Part shown: piece by piece, positions 40,172 through 50,852 of the stretch
How positions within the stretch are numbered: position 1 is the stretch's first letter
Layout: each line of letters opens with the position of its first letter
From: Pholis gunnellus
Taxonomy: Eukaryota; Chordata; Actinopteri; Perciformes; Pholidae
Direction of reading: 5' to 3'
DNA: 64,000 nucleotides
NCBI GenBank assembly: GCA_910591455.2
Contig: OU342806.1
Location: 7,926,275-7,990,274, forward strand
Notes under the pieces: model-generated
Database searches by the model: none
Seen by the model: only the letters and a program-made list of their open reading frames with translations
What the model was told of the DNA's origin: nothing
Made by a program: the position numbers and the translations under genes

Positions 40172-40633
40172 GCTGTGAAAAATAACGCGTTTACACGTTA
40201 TGATTAAATTACAGGATTAATTCGTTATTTTTTTTTAACGCATTTAACGTATGCGCAGAATGAGCTTCCAATATCCCACAATTGACCGTTCGCCCCCTTA
40301 GTTACTGTTGCTACGTGGACAAAACTCCCAGGACTGTGAACCCTAAAGCATGGCGAGGACGGGGACTAAGGAGGACGAGGACGGTAAGACTACAGAAGCT
40401 CAATGTTTTCAACTTTAAGTGTTGGTACAGCTCTTATATATTGAAACATATTAACATAATTACCACAGTTAAGATCTAGAAACAGACACTATTTACTTTT
40501 AGTTAATACAGTTTTTAATACGTAGTTAAGGAACCAGACTTGTAGCTTGTATTCAAGGTCATACAGTGTAATTTAAAGGTAAACTGTAAACTGTTTAAAT
40601 TAGCTTTGTCAATTAGAGAGGACCAACAAGAGG

Positions 40634-40705
<72 letters not shown>

Positions 40706-40900
40706 GCTGTGAAAAATAACGCGTTTACACGTTATGATTAAATTACAGGATTAATTCGTTATTTTTTTTTAACGCATTTAACGTATGCGCAGAATGAGCT
40801 TCCAATATCCCACAATTGACCGTTCGCCCCCTTAGTTACTGTTGCTACGTGGACAAAACTCCCAGGACTGTGAACCCTAAAGCATGGCGAGGACGGGGAC
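39849..40900. repeat. Tandem duplication of about 520 bp spanning a hAT 5' end
   Basis: Unit A (39849-40366) and unit B (40381-40900) are almost identical from acggtaagactacagaagct to the ATG-containing tggcgaggacggggac. They are separated by 14 bp (taaggaggacgagg). Each unit has its own (TA)n tract (about 40106-40167 and 40640-40701) and its own left terminal inverted repeat. Confidence 0.93.
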
Positions 40901-41606
40901 CAGCGCTACATCTGTCAGTGTCAGTGATACTTTTTGGAGTAATATCTCCGCGATATTCTCCGGATCAAGGCAAAAGGGACTGCAATATGCAGTGGAAGGA
41001 TATATCCAAAACATTAAGATCACGAAGGTGACACAACAATAATCGAAGCAAAAGCATACAGGTCTCAATCAAAAAATCTCTAATGCAGTCAGACGTTAGC
41101 TGCTATCCAAACAAACTAATGTAACAGACTGTCTCATGTTTGTCGTTTCTGGTGTTGAAGATATGTCCCATCAGCTTTGCCGTAGAGAGGGGGCAATTCC
41201 CGCCTCTAGGAAAAGGGGCGTAAACGTAAACGGGAAGACGTTATCGTTTCACCGTAGCACTACCAGCCTAAAGTACCATCTCAACGCGACGCATGCGTTG
41301 GTCGGTGAGGGGAGTTTAAGTGGAATGCGCCAAACCACCCTCACTGAACAACGTAGTTCCCTCACTAAGTCTGCCTGTGACAAGTTGACTAGCACAGTTG
41401 CCAAATGGATTGCAAAAAGCTGTAGACCGATTAATATTGTTGAGGACGAGGGGAAGTTTTGCGAGTGGCAACGGGGGACTCGAGCATCAAAGCACCGCAA
41501 AGACGCACAATAATGACAAAAATCGGTAATATGTGATTAATCATGATTAATCCACAGAAACCTGTGATTAATTTGATTACAATTTTTAATCATTTCACAG
41601 CCCTAG
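40168..41606 (+). mobile_element. Defective hAT-superfamily (ZBED-like) DNA transposon
   Basis: The left end, tagagctgtgaaa, occurs twice (40168-40180 and 40702-40714). The right end, tttcacagccctag at 41593-41606, is its inverted match. The interior frame 41136-41513 reads TTSLKYHLNATHA, a BED-finger style H-x4-H, then STVAKWIAKSCRPINIVEDE, typical of hAT transposases before their catalytic domain. It then breaks: no full catalytic core or hAT dimerisation domain is present. The element is non-autonomous or dead. No clear 8-bp target duplication was found, perhaps because the left flank is a TA repeat. Confidence 0.8.
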
Positions 41607-42126
41607 TTTATTCATAATCTTAACAACTGAGACAAAATTGCCATAAGTATTTAAACTTCGACTTTATGAACAATGCTTTTACTTTTGATACTTCGGTATT
41701 AATTTAACAAGTACTTTATTTATATACGATTGGTAACTAAGTCCACTATGTCCCAGCCAGTATGTATCTGTCACTACATAGCAAGTGACCCGCAGTGCAC
41801 CATATTTTACACAATCAGCTTCACTGCGACTCTGATTATTGTGTCACAGCTTGCCTTGGTTTTGATTTGCAATCTTAAAAAAATGATTATATCTCTAAAG
41901 CACAGCAGCCCTGGTCCATTTGATGTGACTCTCCCTCCTGTTTACACTCAATGTTCCATCATCTGTTTTTGGTTTGGGAGCGGATGCTTTCTGTCTGTTG
42001 AATATCAATATCAATGTGTGTACATTTTTCATATCCATCCATATTCTACCCTGCCAAAAACAGCACATGAGAAAAACGCAATATGTGACAGATTATTTCT
42101 CCCTTCGTTGTCTGCTCCCTGCCCAG

Positions 42127-45100
42127 TTTCCCACGAGACCTGCCTCCTGGACCAGGTGCTGGAGCTGATTATGAGCGAGAAGCCCCCGACCAGTGCTAGT
42201 CTCTTCCTAAACGAGGACGCGGAGAGACCCCCAATTCCAGAGAGAAAAGACTTGAGGAGACGCCTACGCAGGGCCATGGAGAAGAGAGCCAGCAGCTTGA
42301 AGGAGAGGATGAGCTCCGTCACTCGGGAAAGCGTCAAAGGTTTCCTCAAGAGGAACCTGTTTGTTTTATTTACTATTGCCGCCGTGGCTCTGGGTGAGTA
42401 AAGAGGGAAAACAAGTGGAGATTTAATAAATTTCTCTGTGGTCACTTGACTTAGTTTGACTTTTTGTACATTTGTGCTTTTGTGTGTACGTGTAAATCTA
42501 TTCAGGTGTAATCCTGGGCCTTGCTCTACGCTCCCACAATCTGTCCCTGAGAGAGATCAAGTACTTTGCCTTTCCAGGGGAGCTTCTAATGAGAATGCTA
42601 CAGATGCTGGTGCTGCCTCTCATCGTCTCCAGTCTGGTCACAGGTTGGCTTTTAATGAGCACAAACATATTGGTGACAAACTCTTGCAGCAAACTGAATT
42701 CAAATGGATTAACTCTGTCTCAGGTATTTCCTCCCTGGACAGCAAGGCGTCAGGTAAGATGGGTATGCGTGCAGTGGTCTACTACATGGTGACAACCCTG
42801 ATTGCGGTTTTCATCGGCATTGTTGTCGTGATAATCATCCAACCGGGGAAAGGCAGCAGGGACAGTACTGTAGCCAACAGTGGGAACATAGAGCCAGTTC
42901 AAGCTACCGATGCTTTCCTGGATCTCATCAGGTAACAGCTTGGAGACTTTACTTAACTTACTTATGAAGGTGCACACCTGGTGTTGTTACAATATCAGTT
43001 GTTTTGAGTCACAATTGTACATCTTTCACATTTAAAGTAATAGTTGGAAATAGCAAGAGTCAGATGAGAAGATCAATGCCACTCTTACACTTAATATGAT
43101 GCTATTTTCAGAAGCCAGTTAGCTTAGCTTAGCAGCAGCCTAGGGATAGTCTGGCACATAACGCCGGACACCACACATAACCCTTTGTTTTTGTATAGAT
43201 TGAAAGACACAAGATATACATGATGAGTAGTGAGCTTTACAGATGCTGGAAGGTAGTTTTACCTTTGGACAGAGCTGTTTCCCCCTGTTTCTAGTCTTTA
43301 TGCTAAGCTAAGCTAAATGGCTGCTGGCTGTAGCTTCATATCTAATGAACAAGTGTGAGATTGGTATCAATCTTCTCATCTGACTTTCGGCAAGAAAATT
43401 AATAACTATCCATTCAAAGGCTTTATATAGCTATGAGGACATCAAAAGAATAGTTGGAACAGTGAGAATTTACCCAAGATTATCCCATGGTTATTTATTA
43501 ACATGTTGTAGTATTACAACATGTACAACCTGCTGCGATGCATGTGATGTTTTATAGAAACATGAGCACAAGAAAAATAATGTATCTTTTTTTTTTTTTA
43601 TCTCAGGAACATGTTTCCTCCCAATCTGGTAGAGGCTTGTTTCAAGCAGGTGAGGCTGTCTTTTCCCATCAGTCACATTATATGACATCACATTTTGTTC
43701 CTCATATTCCACTGTCACAAACTTAAAACACCCAAACATAATTAAGGTGTTTCATTTCCATGCTCTCTCTTGCAGTATAAAACTGTGTACAAGAAGATTG
43801 TGCACACAAGGAGCGTGCCATTGACCCTGAACCTCACTGACTCTCTCAACATGAGAGAGTCTGACCTGAGTGTGAACATCAGCAGAGTGCTGCACACCAT
43901 ACAGGTGGGTGACGGTGGAAGACTTCTCCTCTGGGGGAAATAAGACACAGTTCTATATAAATATTGTCTGGTGATCCAATGAGGGATTGCCTTCTCTTTC
44001 TTTCTATACCTTACAATTTGTGTCAATCACCATTGCAGAAATTCATATCATGTTTCTTTCCTTACACATATTTTCTATTACAGGAGACAGTGGAGGAGAC
44101 TGTCCCTGTGTCCGGGTCCTCTAATGGAGTGAACGCTCTGGGTTTGGTGGTTTTCTCCATGTGCTTCGGTCTGGTCATTGGCAACATGAAGCAGCAGGGC
44201 CAGGCCCTCAGGGACTTCTTTGACTGCCTCAATGAAGCCATCATGAGGCTGGTGTCCATCATCATCTGGTCAGTAAAGACACACCAGTTTTGTATGCAGT
44301 TTAACTTCCTTGTTTTTAAGGCATTGTGATTCTCTGATTATAAAATGTGCTATATTGATTAAAGTTTGACATGACAAGACCGGATTACCTTCTTAAAAGC
44401 CTGCTGACTTGCTGGTGGGTCAATCATTTTTAGACACAATTAACTTTTATTTTAATCTCTAGAGGAGATCCCACAGCTTCCAAAAACACCTAATACAATT
44501 AGTTAAGTGTAATATTTCAATTTGATAGACAGGTTCAGCCATAAAACACTTGGTTTTAATAATTCAAACGTTGCATAGATTCAATGGAGAGTTTGAACAA
44601 GGTGATAGATGGTACTGTCAGAATTCAAGAGTATTGTATGTGTATTGCTAAAGATGATGAGTAACAATTACAATCCTAAATGCTAATCTGTAAAGTTGTA
44701 AATTGTAGATTCACAGAAATTAATGAAGCAGTTGTAGTGCTCTTATTCTGAAGGCCTAAGTTGGTTTCAGAAATACACTTTAGTGGCTTAACGTGCGTGT
44801 CTGTCTCTCTATCTTCCTCTTAACACAATCATCTCACCTCTCAGGTATGCTCCAGTCGGCATCCTGTTTCTGATTGCGGCCAAGATTGTAGAGATGAAGA
44901 ATCTGGCTGAGGTGGGCGGTCAGCTGGGGATGTACACCGTGTCGGTCATTGTGGGTCTCCTAATCCACGGCCTCTTTGTCCTGCCACTGCTCTACTTCCT
45001 GGTGACCAGGAAGAACCCCTACACCTTCATCGGTGGTCTTCTGCAGGCGCTCATCACTGCTCTGGGAACCTCATCTAGGTGAATGGCATCCTCTGTCCTG

Positions 45101-47373
45101 CTCAGATACCGGTGTCCATGACCTTAAAGGGATAGTTTGGGTATTTTGAAGTGGGGTTGTATGAGGTACTTATCCATTGTCGTGTATTACCTACAGTAGA
45201 TGGAATACACAGTAGGGAATACTGTGTATTATACTATAATGTTGTGTTAGTCTGACTGAGTCCAAAACTCTCTCTCCCTGCATATTCAGCTCTGCTACCC
45301 TGCCCATCACTTTCCGCTGTCTGGAGGAGAACAACCGTGTGGATAAACGAGTGACACGTTTCATCCTCCCTGTGGGTGCCACCATCAACATGGATGGCAC
45401 CGCCCTCTACGAGGCTGTGGCAGCCATCTTTATTGCCCAAGTCAATGACATGGACCTAAACTTTGGTCAGATTCTGACCATCAGGTAACTCTACTTTAGT
45501 TTTGGTTTACACCATAGACAAAATACTGTGGATGTTGGAGGCATGGAGCCCAAAATGTCATCCTTTTTATTCTAACATCTTATTGCCTCAGATGAGAGGA
45601 TTACAAAATCTCATGTGACTCACATGTGCAGCTGTACAGAATCAGGTAGATTCTACTGGAGGCAGTATATTCCAATGTAGACCCGATATGTATCGAACTC
45701 GCAAAAGGATCAGTGGAAAATAATGATTTGTTCATATTTTGGCCAGCTCTACCACTAGCATAATCGACCCAAATCTACGGTCAAACTGTCAGCAGTCGAG
45801 TTGCATTGTGGGTTATTTAGGCACCATGTTTTGACCAAGCAGCAACCACCTGTGCTGATAAATGAAGCCAACGCCGAAGTGCCACAAACTGCAGTTCATC
45901 AAATGGCCACTAGTGGCTCGCTCCAAAAGCGAGTCAACACCCATAGACCCCATGGTAAAATGCAGCACTTTGTAAATAACCTGGTAGAAAAAAGGTTTTG
46001 CATGGATTTTGATCCTTTTTTAACTTTCAATTGTCAGTTTGAGTCCTACACGTTAGAGATGTGCAATGCTGAATCGGTGGAATTACATTTTAAGGCCTTT
46101 TAGTGTTATACTGCAGGTGAATTGTGTTTTGCCTCTCTCTTTTCTTTGTATCATTTTATGGATCTATTAGCTTTGTTAATGCTCTTAATGTTTTTTAGCA
46201 ACACCTTTCTCAGTTTTCTCTTACTGCACAGTTTGTACAGAAACGTTCTTCCACATGAATTACATCCTTCATCTTTATAAACTCTTAGATGCTTGTTTAA
46301 CAAAGGAGATGTACTTATGACTTCTGGTGACTAGTAGTTCTCTTGAATACCTATGTTGAATACACTTATTGTAAGTCGCTTTGGATAAAAGCGTCTGCTA
46401 AATGACTGTAATATAATGTAATGTAATGCATAACCAACTCACTCCAGAAGAGGATCAACATGGTTTATTTACACCATAATTCACCTGGTCAGCCTTTTCA
46501 TCAATTCGTCGTATCATACTAAAATTACCTTTATAGTATCATCCTCTTAGACAACACGTGCACAACTTTCTACATTTAATAGAAAACAGAATTGTGTGAC
46601 AGGCTCATAGAAAATGTACATAATTATATAACTCCTGGTGCTTTTCTCACTCTACTACTCCCACCATCCACCGCCAGCACATGTGCTGTTTGTTTGTTTC
46701 CCTTTTATTAAATGTCTTCGCTCTCCTCTACATCCCTCCCACCGCCCACTCAGTATCACAGCAACGGCTGCCAGCATCGGAGCAGCAGGCATCCCTCAGG
46801 CTGGCCTGGTTACCATGGTGATCGTATTGACATCGGTGGGACTGCCCACGGAGGACATAACACTGATCATCGCTGTGGATTGGTTCTTGTGAGTTCCCAC
46901 TAAATGTCAGCTTGATGGGGATTGGTCTGTGTATACAGTTCTGTGGGTCTGCCAGCCTAAATGTCATTGTGAAGCTTCAGAGGTCCCACCACTACAAAGG
47001 TTATTGATGCATAATGCAGAGTGACAGATTAGAAAGCCTGTGTTTAGAGGCACATGCATGCATTTTCAGCTGTGAGTGCTTTTACAGGAGATAAACACGA
47101 GTGTTTTCCTTGTCTGTATGCCTCTGCTGTATATTACTTTCTCCTGTCTCTTATCTGATTCTCTCTCTCCCCAGGGACCGCTTGCGGACCACCACCAATG
47201 TGCTGGGTGACTCCCTCGGGGCGGGAATCGTGGAGCACCTTTCCCGTGGAGAGCTGCAGAGTCAGAATGCCGAGGTGCGCAACTCTGTCATCGAGGAGAA
47301 TGAGAAGCCCTACCAGCTTATCTGTCAGGAGAATGATTCACTCAACCACCGCAACAGTGAGACCACAATGTGA
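42127..47373 (+). CDS. slc1a6: Excitatory amino acid transporter, EAAT4-like
   Basis: A Na+-coupled glutamate/aspartate uptake carrier of the plasma membrane (SLC1 family). Exons: 42127-42393, 42506-42643, 42724-42931, 43607-43649, 43776-43904, 44084-44268, 44845-45078, 45290-45484, 46754-46888 and 47175-47373; all phases agree. From the Met at 42171 the protein is 562 aa; with the 37891 exon, 579 (human EAAT4 is 564). Diagnostic motifs are FPGELLMRMLQMLVLPLIVS, the Ser-rich GTSSSSATLP across the 45078/45290 junction, NMDGTALYEA, AGIPQAGL and DRLRTTTNVLGDSLGAGIVE. The extracellular loop has two N-glycosylation sites (NLT, NIS). The N-terminal SASLFLNED resembles EAAT4, but the C-terminal IEENEKPYQL and ETTM recall EAAT1 (slc1a3). 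slc1a6 is preferred, and a fish-specific SLC1 paralogue cannot be excluded. AATAAA at 48951 probably ends the transcript. Confidence 0.92.
43031..43419. mobile_element. MITE-like element, copy 2, in an slc1a6 intron
   Basis: It starts ttaaagtaatagttggaaat and carries the family motifs gtttctagtctttatgctaa and gattggtatcaatcttctca, ending near 43419. It is related to copy 1 at 415-989 and lies between exons 42724-42931 and 43607-43649. Confidence 0.6.
45124..45200. mobile_element. Truncated DNA-element fragment in an slc1a6 intron
   Basis: The stretch ttaaagggatagtttgggta, then ttttgaagtggggttgtatg, looks like the left end of another common fish MITE. I saw no matching right end before the next exon. 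Confidence 0.4.
46371..46428 (+). mobile_element. 3' tail of a UnaL2-like LINE or dependent SINE
   Basis: The segment gtaagtcgctttggataaaa, then gcgtctgctaaatgactgta, forms a short stem (cgctttggataaaagcg) and ends in TGTAA-type repeats. This is the hallmark 3' end recognised by L2-clade (UnaL2-type) reverse transcriptases. The upstream part, from about 46100, may belong to the same copy. Confidence 0.65.
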
Positions 47374-48950
47374 AGACAAGAGCTACACCCTTTAGGGCTT
47401 CATGTACCAAAAGCATTTAGCTAGAAGGTTGTCTTGCAATGATAGTTAATGGTCAACTCAGCCAGTGCTTGGGGTTCGAAGATCATTTTTGCAGTTACAG
47501 ATGCAAACATACATCTTTCCTTCAAAAATAAAAAAATTCCCGGCGAGACAAGGAAATACAAAGTCCGGCCCAGAGGTTGCTTCATGACAGGAAACAAGTA
47601 AACATGCTGTCAGGAACAGTTACATATCCAATCCTTTTTTTTCCTGGAGTGCCAGTTATTTAACAGCATTTTGCTGTTTTCTGTTTTATTTCAATGTCAG
47701 GAAAGCTCAATATGACAATGAGAGTTCAGAGTCATTTAAAAAAAGTTTTCAGCTTCATTGTGTTTTCAAAGATTTGTATAATTTATCATCTATACAGTCT
47801 AAGCAGCATAAACTCCTTACCAGCATCAGTGTTAGAATACACAGTATTATTAAAGAGAAATACCACCGTTCATAAAAAAAGTACACCAGCTGTGTTTTTC
47901 GACTCTTGTGAATATTTCTATCTGCATAATTTCTGTTGCATGACTTAACACTTAATACGTATAATTTTTTTGTAAACACTTATTGATTGTCATTCTCATT
48001 AAGACTACCTCTAATAGGACGTATATATGGAGCTTCTACCATGCTTCACACAGAAACACTAAATGGAGCATATCAACAGGATGTTAATACATCAGTGTCA
48101 GACATGTTTTGATTGTTCTTATGTTATTTAAGTTTGCTTGCGCAATTTAACTACAATTTTGAATATACTTGACTGTTAAACATTGGAGATGATGTGAAGG
48201 AGAATCTTTGCTTTACTTTTTGAAGTTGATATATTTAAAGTGACTTGTTAGAATGTTTTTCACTCAGTGCTTTCTTATAAATCCTGTATTGGTGTGTATT
48301 TCCTGTATTTCTTTGGTGCTATTGCTTTTTAATTTTGGGTAAAGGACTGTACTACACAGTAATTTAATGGGAACACCTGTAGTTATACTCTCTTTTTTTA
48401 TCTCCTAGTTATCCTTTTTCCTAGGTGAAAGTTAGTTTTTCTATTTTAATGTTTGATTTATCTTACGTTGGATTTTTTTTAAATTATTAATTTATAAAGT
48501 ATAAACAAATGCAGTTTCAAGTTTCAAGACCATAAGATGATTTTTGTTGTTGTGGTTACAACAATGTGCTTAACATCAGTACACCATTGCACCCTCCAGT
48601 CTGTGTTTTTCTGCTTTATAATACTATAAACATTTAATTTAGTTGTATTTTGACTGGAATAATTTATTGCAAGCTAATGATTGATTTATTTTTATTGTTT
48701 TGTGAAAAGGTACTGTGAAGAAAGTTTGTGAATGCCTTGAGAAGTTGAATGTACAGTTGCTTTTTGCTTTTTGGTGTTGATTGTTTTAGAGGAAAGTGTA
48801 GTGAATTATTCTGAAAGTTATTTACCATTTAAAACTCTTCTGACTGTCACCTTTATGCTCATTAAGAGGTTTGACTTTAGTTTTGAAGCTTAATGTTATT
48901 TCAGTGAAAATGTCAACATTTTGATGGACAGCTTATGATAAAATGTGACA

Positions 48951-48956
48951 AATAAA
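48951..48956 (+). terminator. Polyadenylation signal for slc1a6
   Basis: AATAAA in 'gtgacaaataaatggc' lies at the end of a long T-rich UTR without other strong candidates nearby. Confidence 0.6.
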
Positions 48957-49280
48957 TGGCTCAGGAATTTAACTGTGATTCTCATTATTGTGTTTGTGGC
49001 TACCCCTGGTGGAGGACATTCTCCTGTCCAGAAGTTGTTCTACTTAGAGACACAGATGGGCCAAATTGAATATGAGAAAAACGTTTGAAATAATAATGAA
49101 CAATAATTACATGTAAAAACGTTCTGCTGTCATTGTAGTGCATTACATTACGAAATGGACCCAAATCTCACTCACTGATCAATGAATGTAACGAAAGCAT
49201 TCACATAGATAATACTTTCATGTATTTACTTAAAGTAAACAAGGTTTTAAACCCCCTTTTTCTAACTTGTTGGTTCATAA

Positions 49281-49528
49281 CAAGGCTGTAGCCATGCTAG
49301 CAGCTCTGTGAGGCTACACGGCGGTGCTTTGGGCTAAGTGCTATAACGCCAGCATGCTAAAAATGCTCACAGTAACAATGCAAACATAATATATATATAA
49401 ATATACATGATATTTTACATATACAAAATGTAGAATGTTTACCATGTTCATTGGTTTAGTTTTGCGTGTGTGTTAGCATGCTATCATTTGCTAATTAGCG
49501 CTAAACCCAAAAGTACAGTTAAGGATGG
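49281..49528. mobile_element. MITE-like element rich in 'gctagc/gcatgcta' motifs
   Basis: The stretch tgctagcagctctgtgaggc ... gccagcatgctaaaaatgct ... tgttagcatgctatcatttg, then ctaattagcgctaaaccc, recalls a widespread fish element with palindromic segments. No coding capacity is seen. Boundaries are approximate. Confidence 0.5.
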
Positions 49529-49580
49529 ATAAACCCAACTATCGGAAAGAAATCTCAGTTTATCTGCCCTGCAATCACAA

Positions 49581-49629
49581 TCTATCCATCTATCTGTCTA
49601 TCTATCTATCTGTCTATCTATCTATCTGT

Positions 49630-49709
<80 letters not shown>

Positions 49710-49710
49710 G

Positions 49711-49757
<47 letters not shown>

Positions 49758-49786
49758 GTATCTATCTATCTATCTATCTATCTATG

Positions 49787-49824
<38 letters not shown>
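49581..49824. repeat. (TCTA)n microsatellite, about 244 bp
   Basis: TCTA units with occasional TCTG, TGTA and TTTA variants, mainly near the left end. The frame gives a Leu-Ser-Ile-Tyr periodic false peptide. Confidence 0.97.
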
Positions 49825-50852
49825 CTTCAGCTGCATTTGGACACGCAGACACACAAGATACACAGCAAAAGACAGTGAGGCAGCTCCAGTTATTATTTCA
49901 GATTAATTTATAAAATAGTTCACTTGAGATAACATACAGTGCATTCTTCTACAATACAATACTTGTGTGCTGCACACACAATTGAGCCCTCTAAGTTTTA
50001 ACAGCCTTGCCATGTGGTGAATTGAATCATGAATACTTTGGCATAGTTTAGTGACGGACTATTGGTGGAAAGGACAAACGTAAACTGCAAATGCTAAGAC
50101 ATTAAAATCTCCGATAGATGCCTGAGGGCCTCATTTAAAAAGATTGACTGGGGTTTTATGGGGTTTTAACAGTCGATACATAGAGTGGACAAAATATCAG
50201 GAACGTTTGCTCTTTGTGTGACAGAGGAAGTTGCATCCAGGTGAAATCTTCTCTCTGATCCCACTTTGATTTCACCTGTCTAACAGTGTGTGCAGTGTTA
50301 TAAACACAATACTGAAGGTATACAAGTCACAAATAAGCATAGAGTATCTTATATCATATACAATAAAATCACTGCTTGTTTATCGTTTGCTTAATTACAC
50401 CTTTTTAACATCACTCACGAGAAGTAATGTTGCAGAGGGAGACTTTTCCAGGCAAACTCTGGCAAATAACAGTATGAGCCATAAAAACAAAGAAATCAAT
50501 TCAACTTATCTTACAAGTAAATACACCTCTTTTGAGACTGTTCCAGCCACGTGTTTGAGAATATTTCAAGCACAGTTCATGTTTAAATATCTAAAGCCAT
50601 TTAAATGTATTGCTGCCCAGGTCTGGTCCCAGGGAGACAGATAGTGTAGATAGAGGGAGACACGAGACGACTGGAGAGTCAGCAAGCTGTGCCTTGTAAA
50701 ATGACGAGCTGCTGAAAGTTTACTTGGTCTGTAGAAAATGCAAAAAACACTGGATGAGACATTTAAAAGAGAGGTACCTTCACACATTGTACATCCCGCA
50801 TTGAAAACGTACTTATGACTATGAGTTTTCCTCCATATCTGATGGTGCTCCA

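Larger units (their letters stand above)
47374..50852. other. slc1a6 3' UTR and intergenic region
   Basis: A 1.6-kb T-rich 3' UTR runs to an AATAAA at 48951. Then come an inverted-type MITE (49281-49528), a TCTA microsatellite (49581-49824), and about 1 kb of sequence without recognisable exons before the convergent chemokine gene. Confidence 0.6.

Noticed and set aside
41730..42126. N-terminal half of the open frame leading into the transporter
   Set aside because: A clear acceptor (gcccag) at 42125-42126 and AT-rich, non-family sequence upstream show this is intron or UTR.
49577..49824. CRISPR-like regular repetition
   Set aside because: It is a simple tetranucleotide repeat without spacers, in a eukaryotic context.
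49525..49878. 117-residue Leu-Ser-Ile-Tyr periodic frame
   Set aside because: It comes entirely from the TCTA repeat.
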